Below, one piece after another: positions 45,740-57,060 of a stretch of DNA of 64,000 nt. Source of the DNA: Petaurus breviceps papuanus (Eukaryota; Chordata; Mammalia; Diprotodontia; Petauridae); contig JAMXIF010001183.1 in assembly GCA_028583685.1 (NCBI GenBank), positions 9,913,866 to 9,977,865 of the forward strand. The letters run 5' to 3'. The stretch's first letter is position 1. Each line of letters opens with the position of its first letter. Position numbers and translations under genes: made by a program. The notes beneath the pieces are model-generated. The model was not told where the DNA came from. It was given only the letters and a program-made list of their open reading frames with translations, and did no database searches.

Positions 45740-46985
45740 AACCAAGATAAGTAAAACAAATGTAAAAGCAGTTTATAGGTTTGAATAACATGGCCCAGAT
45801 GGGTAACAACCTAGAGTATTGAAAGAATTGTCAAACATGCTAAACCATTATCAAAGATCTTGAAGAACTGGGTAAATAAGACAGGATTGGAGAAGGGGAA
45901 ATATTCAAATATTAATCCAACTTTCAAAAGATGGAAGAGAATGGAATTTGTACACTATAGCCACTGAACTATATAATCAAACTGACTTCAATACCTAGAC
46001 ATATTCTAGAAACTATTACTAGAAAGATAGTTGAATCTTTAGGAAGCAATCATCACAAATGTCTGGTTTCCTTTTTTGATAGGGTCTAGATAGGTAAGAG
46101 GCCGGTTATAGATAAAATTTGCTTATATTTTAGCAAAGCATTTTATAAAGTTGCTTATACTATTCTTGTCAAAAAATTGGAGAAATGTGAGCTAATTAGG
46201 TGAATTCAGAACAGGATGGATGGGTAGAACCAAAGAGTTTTAATAATTTGGTATCAACTTGGGAAATGTCTAGGAAAATGTTTTAGAGATCTTCACTAAC
46301 ATATCTAATCACTGACATGGATAAAGACGAAAATGACATGTTTTTCATCTTATTACAAGGTACAGAACTAGAAAGAATAGCTAAAATACTGCACACTTGA
46401 TTTACGATTCAGAAAAGGTCTTTAGAAGCTAGCACACTGAAATAAATTTAAACAATGCAATTTAATAGGGAAGATATAAATTCTTGCTTGAGTCCAAAAT
46501 GTCAGTTTCCCAAGTACAAGATAGGAGAAGGATGGTCTTCAGTGGTTCACCCCCCAAAAATCTCAATGATCTAGTGAACTTTAAAACTCATTATAGATCA
46601 ATAATGGCATACTGATGGCCAAGAAAGTTAATGCATTCTTGAAATTCATTGAGAAATATAGGATCCAGGGCTAGTGAAGTGACAGTTCTAGGCTGAAAAG
46701 GAATAATTACGGAAAGCACTGCCTGTTTAGTTTCAAAGAGCAAAATGTGGAGCAATGGCAGTTAGAGGCTAGAGATAAGGAAAAACTTCCTAATGATTAG
46801 TTATCCAAAAGAGGACTGCGCTGCCTTTAGAGATGTGGGCTTCACTGCAGGTCTTCAAGCAAAAGCTGGGTGACCACCTATTGGTATGTTGAAGAAAGGA
46901 TTCTTGTACAGTCATAAAATTAACCAAGAATTAACCCACAAGTCCCTCCCAACTCTAAGATTCTGTGAAATACTTGGATCTCTAG
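45740..46985 (+). mobile_element. L3/CR1 LINE, 3' half, sense
   Basis: From about 45960 the order fits CR1/L3: 'ctgacttcaatacctagaca', 'tttagcaaagcattttataa', 'agtttcccaagtacaagata' and 'gccaagaaagttaatgcatt'. The typical 3' end follows: 'ataaggaaaaacttcctaat', 'tgcaggtcttcaagcaaaag', 'ctgggtgaccacctattggt' and 'ctcccaactctaagattctg'. It is diverged, without a usable frame, and is the longest uninterrupted L3/CR1 copy here. Confidence 0.82.
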
Positions 46986-47248
46986 TTCTTATCAAAGTTC
47001 ACCTGCATTTTTTTTAATCTGAGTGATATTTGAGTTATGAAAATCAATTATAAAAAGGTAAATNNNNNNNNNNGCCAAACTATGTTTTTAAAATCTGCCT
47101 TCGTTTTTTAAGGAAAAGATTAAAGAAGGAGAGGAGCCATAATTATGCAAATTAACAGTCATACAAATATTATAATAAGTTTTGTGTGTAAAATACACAA
47201 GTCTGCTCATGGATGAAGAAAATATAAAGGGCTTTAGGTCTGTTAAAG
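46986..47248. other. Short stretch with the assembly gap
   Basis: AT-rich DNA without a recognised element; it contains the N run at 47064-47073. Confidence 0.5.
47064..47073. other. Assembly gap (10 N)
   Basis: Ten ambiguous bases. The real length of missing sequence is unknown, since a 10-N run is often a placeholder. Confidence 0.99.
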
Positions 47249-47775
47249 GCAGCTAGGTCACTCAGTGGATATCATGCTGGGCCTAGGAGTCAGAAAAATA
47301 ATAATAGTAGTAGTAGCAGCAGCAGCAGCCACCAACATTTATATAATCTTTACCAGGCTTTGTGTTCAACATTTTACACTTACTATATCATTTGATCCTC
47401 AAAAAAACCTGTAGAAGTAGGTGCTATTACTTATCCTGATTCTTTAGATGAGAAAACTGAGGCAGATGGAAGTTAAGTGACTGGCCCAGGGTCACATGGC
47501 TAGTAAGTGTCTGAGGCAGGATGTAAACTCAAGTCTTTCTGACTCCAGGCCCAGCACTCCACCCACTGTGCCCTCTGAATTCAGGAAGTACAAACCTGGC
47601 CCCAGACTCTAAGTAGCTCTGTGACCCTTCGGCAAGTCTTAATCCTGGTTTGACTCAGTTTCCTCACCTATAAAATAAGTTAGAGAAGGAACAGGCAAAC
47701 CACTCCAGTGCCTTTTCTGAGAAAACCCCAAATGGGGTCACAGATAGTCAGACACAACTGAAACAACTCAACAAA
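47249..47775 (+). mobile_element. tRNA-derived SINE with RTE-like tail, split by another SINE
   Basis: The left part (47249-47298: 'aaggcagctaggtcactcag', 'ggcctaggagtcag') and the right part (from about 47577: 'cttaatcctggtttgactca', 'caggcaaaccactccagtgc', 'ccccaaatggggtcacagat') are collinear pieces of one SINE. A second SINE of about 278 bp in the opposite orientation lies between them. Confidence 0.88.
47299..47576 (-). mobile_element. CORE-SINE (THER1/MAR1-like), nested, antisense
   Basis: In plus orientation it begins with ATA/GTA/GCA trinucleotide units (its 3' tail), then 'tttgatcctcaaaaaaacct', 'tgagaaaactgaggcagatg', 'ggcccagggtcacatggcta' and 'agtctttctgactccaggcc', and ends at the tRNA-like head 'ccactgtgccctc'. 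Sequences at its two borders are partly alike and may be a decayed target-site duplication. Confidence 0.85.
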
Positions 47776-47796
47776 AAACAAAAATCAATATAGTAA

Positions 47797-47905
47797 ATAG
47801 CACCCACCTCCCATGATTGCTGCAAGATCAATTGAAATAGCATTTGTATAATGCTCAGCACAGTGCCAGGAACATAGAAGGGACTAACCAAATGCTAGCA
47901 ACAGT
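47797..47905 (+). mobile_element. CORE-SINE 3' tail
   Basis: 'agcacccacctcccatgatt', 'gcaagatcaattgaaatagc' and 'tgctcagcacagtgccagga'. Confidence 0.75.
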
Positions 47906-50724
47906 AATGAGGAGGATGTTAAGAGGATTGACATGAAAATCAATAGAAGTCCCCCCATGGGCAATCCTCTTCATCCCCAACCCGCTGTATAGTAAGTAAT
48001 AAAGCGGTGGAATCTTCTGATCCTAGGCATTTACTTATGTACACCAAGTAGATAACTGAAACAAATATCCATATAATTTCACCTATTTGTGCAAACTCCT
48101 TTCATTATAAATATTAATGAGACTTGTTTCTTAGCTTTAATTATCTATGTAATTGCTCCCACTGACCCTTTAAAATATGTGGTCAGGGAAAAAGTATTAA
48201 TTTGACGGGAGGAATTTAAACAGAAAAAATAACCATTTATATATTAGCAATTTCTGTTGGAACTATTTGTAGTTTCTATATAGGAGCTAGATATATATGT
48301 ACGTGAAAAGCATATTAAATGTATGAGATTTAAAATTTTAGACACTTCCCACAAGCACACATTACACTGCATAATAAAACAAACCTAATAAAGCAAGAAA
48401 AGTATGTCCTCCTGACAGCATTTCACCATTTTGACAAATCAGCCTAATAAATTCATAACCTAAAAGAAACAACTACAAAGACCAATGTAAATATCAAGAA
48501 AAAATGAAACCACTTCAGGGGAATGACATTTCTCAACAACAACAAAAAGAATAGATGGGATACTCTACCGATTAACACATTTCATAGAAAACTTTTATAT
48601 AGATTTATATAAAAAAAAACAGTCCACTTGGTTGACACAAAATACCAGTTATTTTTCTGAATATGAAACACTGAGAAGATATGTGAAACATGGAATAAGT
48701 TATTTTGTCCTTAAACTATAAAAGATTTCACGAATATTCGATATTCAGATATTCAAGAATCCCCAACACTTAACCATAAAAATCTGGAAACATATGTTGT
48801 AAAATCCATATCACAATGTATTTTCAAAATAAGAAAGATTTAAAGACAAAAAATTCAAATGATCAAAAAGTTACTTTAACTGAAACATATATTATTCATC
48901 CTTAAATAATCAAAATGTTCTAACAACATGCATGTTTTAAAAACATTAAAACGTTTATGTATTAAAACATGTAAGATTAACCATTTAGTGAATGGAGATA
49001 TCTGTTGTATAAATCTGTGGAAGGTGGAAGTACACCTGATAAGAGTATGTGATTATTAGCTTTTTTTTCCCCAAGAAATTCTATATGTGGACTTTTAAAA
49101 ATTTTAATATATTTGACCAACATAGATGTCACCTCTGCAAAATTTAAAAATATAAAATAATGCAAACATTTATTTTTAAGGGAATTCTGTTATAATTTTT
49201 CTACTTTTTCACTGATAACATGTAAGAATCCCTAAACAAAAACAAGACATTAACAGACCCACAGTGGTTAACATGTAGTAGGCACTCGATAAATATTTGC
49301 CCATGAGTTTTCTATTTAAATATAAAGATTAACACACACTTTTCATTTTGTCAGATTACATCCCCCTTCCCCATATGTAAAGTATTTGCTTATAAAAAAT
49401 TTAATGCGGTTGTTGAGCTGACATTGAAATAATGACCCCAAATTAAGAAGATCATTAAAAAAAAAGACAAAAAAAACCCAGTCTAGACATTTAACTCAAT
49501 TACAAGAACCACGGGGAAGTCGTATATTTGTGTTCTTTTCCTTCAATTAGCCAAGTTTTCAAATTAAAAAATAAATTAGAAAACAAGACGGGGTTTTGTT
49601 TTGTTTTGTAACAGATCCTTTTTCATTGTGTTCAAATTGTATTAGTCATCTGGCTTATAAATGCAACAAAGCAAAAGAAAAGGTATTTTTATTGGGAGGA
49701 GGAGTATTTATGAGGAAGGGATGGAGCAAGAAATGGAAATGAATGAGAAAAATATGTAACTCACTATAGATTGTACATCACTGTCAAAGGGGAGTTGAGT
49801 TGTGCTGCTACCTTCCTCTATTGACCAACAGAACCACAAAGGTAATTTTACTTTTGCACTTGACAAAAAAGGCTGAATGCATTACAAGCAGTTTCCCTGC
49901 CAAGTTTTCGCAGTCTCTCTTTGTTCATTGTTCTTTTAAAGGAAGAGATAGGAGTGTGGATTAAATTTTGCAGGAGGAATGAAACTGCTGCAACTGGGGC
50001 TTGGGTCTGTACTGAATGGTTTTTCAGTCTGGGGGTGTTTTCTTGGGATGTGGGGGTGGGTGTTGTTTTATTTTATTGTAACAAACCTGCCAGATCCCAG
50101 CTGTTGCCTCTCAATCAAAGCCCAGGTTTTCCAATAACTCGGAACCACAGCTGCACAGAACGGTTCGCCAAAGAGTTGAACCACCACAAGCATTACTCAT
50201 CTGGTCCTGCCCTACTCTGCGATTTGGGCCAAAAGGCAGAGTCAAGCTTGCCGGACACATGGGACATACAAAACTGAAAGTTTAAACAACTTTTCAAGAG
50301 ATTAAAATAAATGCTTTCTAAAGCAAATGCTGAAACACAACATATTGTTCTGACCCAGGGTGAACATATAATAGACCATAAAAATGACCTTTAATGGATT
50401 TCATGAACAGTGTTAAGAGGCTAAAGAAAAAAGTCCACATCTCAAAAGCTGGCTCATTCATTCATCAATGCTTTGTATTTCAAAGAAACTAACATGATTT
50501 GGTTTTCATTAAAATTAGTTAAAAGTAAAACATCCTTTAAGTAAACAAAAATGCAACCCATTATAAATGTTTGCTTAAGACTTATCTGTTTTCATTCCGA
50601 ACCTCTGCACAGGAATGACTTTAAAATAGTTGATATTTGTGTGCTTTAATTTTTGCAAAGCACTGTGCGGAACATCTCTGTTGGAAGAAGGCCGTGAGAT
50701 AAATGTGATAGGTATGATGACACA
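47906..50724. other. Long repeat-poor interval
   Basis: About 2.8 kb with no clear transposon except a tiny L2/MIR tail near 49255-49305. Part of it (49780-50340) is less AT-rich than its flanks and has a 118-codon open frame (49921-50277) without a family motif. In a genome where roughly every kilobase elsewhere in the window carries a repeat, this is notable. No exon can be argued. Confidence 0.45.
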
Positions 50725-50965
50725 GAATAATCACAGAATAAAAAGACTTAGTGCTAGAGGAGACCTTGGAGACCAACTAGTCAAATCCCTTTATTCCACA
50801 GATGAAGAAACTGAGGACAAGAGAGGCTCAATCGTTTGTCCCAGTCACAAAGTTAATAAGCATCAAAAGCAGGAGTCAAATTCAGTCAAATTCTTTTTAA
50901 TACCAGGTTCAGGATGTCACTCCCCTCATTTCACTGCCTCTCTATTTAGCCAGATCCAAGTGAAT
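50725..50965 (-). mobile_element. MIR3-like CORE-SINE, antisense
   Basis: 'atcacagaataaaaagactt', 'gaggagaccttggagaccaa' and 'cacagatgaagaaactgagg', in antisense order. Confidence 0.8.
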
Positions 50966-52634
50966 TAAGCAGAGGTTATCCTCTTCAGGTAACCAATTAT
51001 GAAAGTCATGCAACTTATTTAGACCCTTCCTTCAAATCTAGCTTTATCACAGCTTGTTCCCTACTGCCCTCCCCACCCCCACCCAAAATAGCCTTATCAC
51101 GATCGTTCCCCAATGGTTCCGACCAAATGAACTAAATTGTCAATAGAAATATTCACATATGAAGAAAAGTCGCTAGGGCTTACTGATTTGAAGTTTTTAC
51201 CATTTTATGTATGAATTTTATTTTAATCAGTTTACATAAGATACTTTTTTTTCCTTCTCTTTTATGTCTTTGATTATTTTAAAATTATTTGTATTTTTGA
51301 GTTCATTAGAACAGAAAAGTTTCATTCCCTTTCCCCCCCTGTTCCTCATAAGGGTTCTCACCTACTTCATCTTTCTTTGTATCGTTCCCTTCATCCTTTC
51401 TATCTTTCTCAATTCCCAGGTTTGTTTTTTTTTTAGGTCAGAAAGTACATTTATAATGTCATGAGATGAAATCACATACTATCTTTTAATCCGATAGGAT
51501 TTGCTATGTCTTTGATATATAATATCACTCCAATGCAAAGGGAGAACCATAGTCTACTAACAATTTCATCTATAAGGTTTGTGTATTTATCTGTTACATC
51601 AAAAAAAATTTTCTCAATAAATATATAGCTTTTGGCATTAATATAAAACTTTAAAAAGTGTAATTAATTTCTATGACAATTTCTACTTTTTGTTTTTTTT
51701 TTTTCAATTCCCTTTATATGTCTATAAGTATATTATCATGCCCAGTACCTTCATAACACACTGCCATTCTTTCTGGGAATATTCTTACATAAAAAAAAAA
51801 ATAATTCCCAATTCCTCATCCCTATCACTTATGTTATAGGATCAAGTAGAAAACACTAAAGAATGAGAGGCCATTTCGAATGGAGAAATGCCAACTATTC
51901 AGCAAAGAGTCTAGCTATAATTGTTCAATGACAGTGGAAACACCAAGTTTCTTTATAATTACAAGTGACTACTGCTCTCCCTCCACAGAAAGCAAAGAAC
52001 TAATAACAAAAGTAATGAAGTAACCATGTTATGATGGTAAAAATTGTTTCTGTCCCCTTATGAAGTGTGAAAATACTTCTCTGACTGAATTTGAAGAATT
52101 TAGAATTGGCTGGATAAAAATTGACCACACCTCTAAAGGTTAAGCCCCACCCCCCAAACAGGTATTGAGTTTCCAATTTTTTTTTTCTCATGAAAAGATG
52201 AGAAGTAAAATCCAACACCTTTTAGGTGTTCCCTACACACAGGTGTTTTCCAATTCAAATTATGTCTGTTGCATTGTTTGATTCCAAATCTATTAAATAT
52301 ACAAAAAATATAAATTTAATGATAGAACTAATATTAAAACAGATTATGTACCTGACAAAGTGAGCCAACAAAAAAAAAATCAAAAGACAACTGCATGAAA
52401 AAGGAAACTCAACAGATATCAGCTGTTTGATTCAAACAAGTGAATGTGGTGTTGGGGCAAAACCAAGTACCACTTTTACAAAATGATACCCCAACATGGC
52501 TCAATTCCTTCATAAAGTGTCTATGAGCAACAAAAATAAAACAAAAAATAATTATCAACATTTTCCAACTTCAGCTTATTCCAATTTCAGATACTATTAA
52601 TAATAATTTTTTTTCTTCCTGAATTTCAAAATGA
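50966..52634. other. Repeat-poor AT-rich DNA
   Basis: No repeat family recognised. T-rich runs and short open frames only. Confidence 0.45.
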
Positions 52635-52805
52635 GAGAATCATAGAGATGGAAATCACAGAGGTAGAAAGAACCTTAGAGGTCATCTACTTCAACACCCT
52701 TATTTTGTCAAATGAAGAAAATAAGGCTCAAAAGTAATGACTTAACCAAGTTCACAGAGCTATTAAGTGACAAGACAAAATCCCTGATTCCAAGTCCCTG
52801 ATGTA
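52635..52805 (-). mobile_element. MIR3-like CORE-SINE, antisense
   Basis: 'aatcatagagatggaaatca', 'gaaccttagaggtcatctac', 'ataaggctcaaaagtaatga' and 'agttcacagagctattaagt'. Confidence 0.8.
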
Positions 52806-53022
52806 TATCAGATCCTTTCCCCCTTCCCCTTCCCAAAAATCTCTCCTTCATCCCTCTATTTATCAATTCCAATTCCCCAATGACATAATGTCATTTAATA
52901 TTAAATATACCTAATGAACTATCAGTAACTCAGAAATAAGACAGTAAAGCTAAACTATTTGAGTAAGAGAGGGAAAACAGAACAAGATCCTCTTACAAAT
53001 TGCAAGGAATAAGTAGGTAAAT

Positions 53023-53160
53023 TAGGGCTCTACATTTGTGGGCCACACAGCCTGCGGCCTGTTGAAGGATTTCAGAAAACATCCTCTATGTTTTCCCCAG
53101 GTGGCTCAAAATCCTTTGGCATGCAGAAAGTGGCCTTCGGGTTGAAGTTGTTCAGGCCTG
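53023..53160. mobile_element. hAT-like miniature DNA transposon (tentative)
   Basis: Ends 'tagggctctacatttgtggg' and, inverted from the right, 'caggcctgaacaacttcaac' are similar terminal inverted repeats of the hAT CAGG type. The body includes 'ccccaggtggctcaaaatcc' and 'cagaaagtggcc', GC-rich compared with the flanks. No duplicated 8-bp target is clear. Confidence 0.5.
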
Positions 53161-53164
53161 GTCT

Positions 53165-54398
53165 AACTGGACTCATTCTTAAAACAACTCCCCTTTAAAT
53201 CTTCACTCCAGTACCTCCTCAAACCAAAATCTCTTTCCTTTCAAAAACAAGCTATCTAGACTCTTTGCCTCCACTTTCCCATCATATCTACACCCCTTAC
53301 AATCTAACTCCTTGCTTTGTCTAAGGTTATTATTTCCATATTGAATGACCTCTTCTCAGTTCTCATCCTTTTTTACTTCTCAGTTCTCATCCTTTTTTAC
53401 TTTTTTGCAGCCTTTTATTGACCACCTCCTCTTTCTGGACCCTGGCTCTGCCGCTCCAGCACTGCTCTCTCCTTCCATCTTTCAGGTCCCATTCCTTCTC
53501 TTTATTCACACTGCTATCATCTTAGTTCAGCTCTTTACCTCTTGATTTGATTATTTTACAGCTTCAAAAAAGTCTCCTACATTACACGTTGCAGCCAAAG
53601 TTATTTCTCCTAAGCACAAATCTGCGTGACCACCCTACTCAACCAATGCCAGTGGTTTCCTACTGCCTCCACAATGGCTCCACACAACCTTACCCCAACC
53701 AGGGATGGAGAACCTATGGCCTCAAGGTCAAATGTGGCCTTCTAGGTCCTCAACAGCAGTCCACTGAATGAACCCAAACTTCACAAAACAAATTCCTTTA
53801 ATAAAAGGATTTGTTCTGTAAACTTGGACTCAGTCAAAAGGCCACACTCAAGGACCTAAGAGGCCACATGTGATCGTGAGGCCTCAAGTCAAAAGGCCCC
53901 ACCCCTGCCGCAACCTATCTTTCTGGCATCATTGTATTTTGCCTTCTTTCCTCTGTGGTCCACTCTGGCCAACATGACCTTCTCACTGATCCTCAGTCTG
54001 GACTCCACCCTCCATATCTGTGCGTTTGTACTGGCCACTCCCCATACCTAGAATGCACTGCATCCCTACACTTGCCTCAGAGTTCTTCTCTTCCTGTAAG
54101 ATTCAATTCAGGCATCAGGTTGTGCATGGAAGTCATTAATGATCTCTCCAACTGCTAGTACTCTCCCTCTCAAACTACCTTGTATGTAACTACTTTTTGT
54201 TATTATATATACATGCATATATGTGTATGTGTGTTTGTTCATTTTTTATGTGCTTATTATCTCCCCCATCAGATTGTAAGTTTGCTGCAAATAGAGATTG
54301 TTTAACAACATTCTTTATCACTGTATGCCCAGGGCCTAGCACAGTGCCTGACACACGACAGATGCTTAATATTTGCTGATGGATGCACTGATTCTCCT
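53165..54398 (+). mobile_element. L2 LINE, 3' half, split by a hAT element
   Basis: 'ttattgaccacctcctcttt', 'gtttcctactgcctccacaa' and 'tccacacaaccttacccc' lead up to the insertion. 'caacctatctttctggcatc' resumes after 53907. The end follows with 'cactccccatacctagaatg', 'tatctcccccatcagattgt' and 'gcacagtgcctgacacacga'. The duplicated 22-bp piece at about 53352-53398 ('cagttctcatcctttttt') is a local tandem copy. Confidence 0.78.
53700..53907. mobile_element. hAT-type miniature element (208 bp), foldback
   Basis: It starts 'cagggatggagaacc' and ends 'ggccccacccctg', so the outermost 9 bases form an inverted repeat with one mismatch. Further in, 'ggcctcaag', 'atgtggcct' and 'taggtcctcaa' recur in inverted form on the right side, and 'aacaaattcctttaataaaa' with 'ggatttgtt' forms the centre. 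The whole unit can fold on itself. The flanks 'ccccaac' and 'ccgcaac' are a likely 7-8-bp target duplication with one change. It cuts an L2 cleanly and codes for nothing. Confidence 0.82.
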
Positions 54399-54860
54399 GT
54401 CTGGTTGGGACATCATCCTCATCCAAGCCCCCATGCATGAAAACACCCAAACACTCTGTTGTGAACCTTCTCTCTTGACATTCTCTCTTGATACCATCAA
54501 TTCTCACGGATTCAACTATCATCCCTATGTTTATGACTTAAATCTATATCTAGCTGTAAGCACTCTTCAGAGCTCCTGTCCCACATTACAACTTGCCTAT
54601 TAGAAGATTCATATTAGATGTCCCATGGGTATCTTAAACTCAGTATGTCTAATCTGAAATCATGATCTTTCCTTCAAGCCCTCCCATCTTTTTCACTTTT
54701 CTACTGCAGTTAAGAAGGTTTCCAACATCCCTTATAGTCACGTGATTCCAAGTCTTCCACTCATTCCACTATGCTATGACAACACACACTTTAAATTACA
54801 TCAGTAGGTCATATCTCAAATTGCTTCCTACAAACATCCTTCAATTTCAAGATTACGTGT
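54399..54860 (+). mobile_element. L2 LINE ORF2 C-terminal fragment
   Basis: 'gtttatgacttaaatctata', 'gggtatcttaaactcagtat' and 'cttccttcaagccctcccat' correspond to the L2 ORF2 part that normally lies upstream of the 3' end just described, so this is a second, separate L2 copy. Confidence 0.65.
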
Positions 54861-56484
54861 TTTAACAAGACATGGATGGCTATGTATCAATGTATACATA
54901 CTCATGTCTAATTTAGTAAGACTCCCTTCCCTTCACTATTAGTTGTATTTGAGGACTTGTCCTCCCCATATGTACATATATTTTCTATTTGCCTATGATT
55001 CCAGAATATATTCTGATAATCACTGGATTGTTAACTAAGAATAGTACAATTTCTTTAAAACAAAGTGTGTAACTCTGACTGACTGACTCTCTCTCTCAAA
55101 AACACAAGAGGGCATACAAACTTAATGGTTTGTATTTCAAATGAAAATGATTTTCACACTCAAATCCTTCCAATATTTTAATAACCCTAAACCATAGTGT
55201 GACTTAAAAAAAAACCTTCAAAAAAATTTTAACTAGAAAATAAATCAATATATAAAGATAAAGTTCATATTTTAAAAAGTCATTTTTAGCAAAAATATAT
55301 TTTATATGAAGGCAATCACTGATAGGTAAGTTCTTAAGGACTTAATAAATTCATAGGCTTTACTGAATTGATTAGTTATTAATGTCTCAAAATCAAAAGC
55401 ATAGAGAAATTTTCAGTCCATCCTTAAATACATTTCTATGTTAAAATATAAAATGAATAATGCCACATAATTAGCTGTTTTTTTTTTTAAAGGATCAATA
55501 ATCAGACCATTTCTGAAGACATCAGGCATATTCTTTCCTAAGTGATGGCAAAGTACTTTAAAAACATGGTGGGCAGTGGCAGTCAATGCCTTATCAAAAT
55601 GGAAATTTTCCACAGCACTTATATCAAACAACAAAGAAATGCCCACAATCCCTTCCTATTCTGGTTTTTGCTCCGTCCTTACAGGCATACCACACCTAAT
55701 GCTAATTGGTTCCAGGAAAGCCCAACATTAGGAGAAAGAACATTTCATTTAGTTCCATAGAAACAATACTATAAATGTCAGATACCTTCTTAAGTTGCCA
55801 AAATTCATAATATAAAAGTTTCAAATGAGGTCTTTGCAGAGAACTGAGAGTGCTCAGTAAATTATAAACCTCTATACAGATGTGAGTTAGAGCAATTAAT
55901 ACTGATCTTAACCCCTCTCCCCATCCTCCAACTTTTCTTAGCTCAGAGACCCAGGAGTAAGAGGGAAAGTTGGCTCTGCAGATCTGTGGCTGGGGCTGGG
56001 GGAGGTTTAGGTTTGAGGGTTCTCTTGGCAGCACTAATTCTCTTCACAACTTTGCACCTTTCTTTGGCAGCTCACCATCAACTCAAGGAGAGAAGCCACT
56101 TTAAGAGCACTGCTTTTCCCGTTTTTCTTGCAAATGCAATAGGGAAGGGCCCCAAAGAGGTGGCAGGAGTCAGCGGACAAAAAGGACATATATGTGAATA
56201 TAACTTTTGTGATCAACAAAGATTACCCCTAGTCACCCAAGACAAACCAAGAGTCATTTTTTGATTGACCCAAATTTTCAAGGCTACTAAAGATATCACT
56301 GCTCTTTAAAGAAAAAAAAAAAAGAGGACAACAGGAATCTGAATCTTTGGAATTTAGGCTCCATGTCAGCTAGGTATTACTAAAATATGGTGGAGTTGAT
56401 TTATAATGTTCTAATTAAATTAATAAAAAAATAATTACATATAGACTATTCTTGTGTATTTCTAACATGGTGTATTTCTAATTA
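54861..56484. other. No repeat recognised; open frame with a signal-like start
   Basis: Mostly AT-rich. At 55986-56264 a 92-codon plus-strand open frame starts with 'MAGAGGGLGLRVLLAALILF', which looks like a signal peptide by composition. No known family follows, no promoter or splice context is evident, and an overlapping open frame exists on the other strand. Probably chance. Confidence 0.35.
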
Positions 56485-56700
56485 AGTATTAGACTGAGAC
56501 CCAAGAGGCTTATATTATAGGCCTGACTGTAGCACTCACTAGCTATAGGATCCTAGGCAAGTCTATAGGCCTTGATTTCTGCAAAATGAAAATCTGTAAA
56601 ATGTAAAACCTGCACTGTAATCTGTAAAATGAAGCAGTTAAACAAGGTAATTCCTGAGGCACCTTCCAGGTCTAACCTTGTATGATCCTTTTAATGCCTT
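56485..56700 (+). mobile_element. MIR3-like CORE-SINE
   Basis: 'gagacccaagaggcttatat', 'ggatcctaggcaagtctata', 'tttctgcaaaatgaaaatct' and 'aggcaccttccaggtctaac', in sense order. Confidence 0.7.
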
Positions 56701-56774
56701 TTATTCCCTTTTCCATCGTTATTACAAATGCTAGTATCCATTTCTGGAATATCCTCTTCTGTAATAAGTAGCCA

Positions 56775-56920
56775 ACTATTATAATAATAATGATGAAAAC
56801 AAGAGGATTTCTATCAATATAGGTGAAATTTACATAGCACTTTAAGTTTTGCAAAGTATGTACTATCTCACAACAATCCTGTGGGGTGGGTGCTACTAGT
56901 ATTCCTACTGAGAGTTAAAT
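56775..56920 (-). mobile_element. CORE-SINE tail part, antisense
   Basis: 'ttacatagcactttaagttt', 'tcacaacaatcctgtggggt' and 'gggtgctactagtattccta'. Confidence 0.75.
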
Positions 56921-56929
56921 CGCTCTAGA

Positions 56930-57060
56930 CCTTGAAAACTGTCCTAAACTCACCTCTTCCATAAAATTTTTTCCCCTATAGGATCCCTCCCTGATGCCAG
57001 TCACATTAGTATAAAACTGATCTCTTATTTTTCCTACCACTTTGTAATTCCTTAAGAGAC
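56930..57060 (+). mobile_element. L2 LINE fragment
   Basis: 'aactgtcctaaactcacctc', 'ttccataaaattttttcccc' and 'aggatccctccctgatgcca' resemble the L2 3' UTR. Short and diverged. Confidence 0.5.

Noticed and set aside
49921-50277. 118-codon plus-strand open frame in the repeat-poor interval
   Set aside because: No domain or splice context; kept only as a reason to test conservation of the interval.
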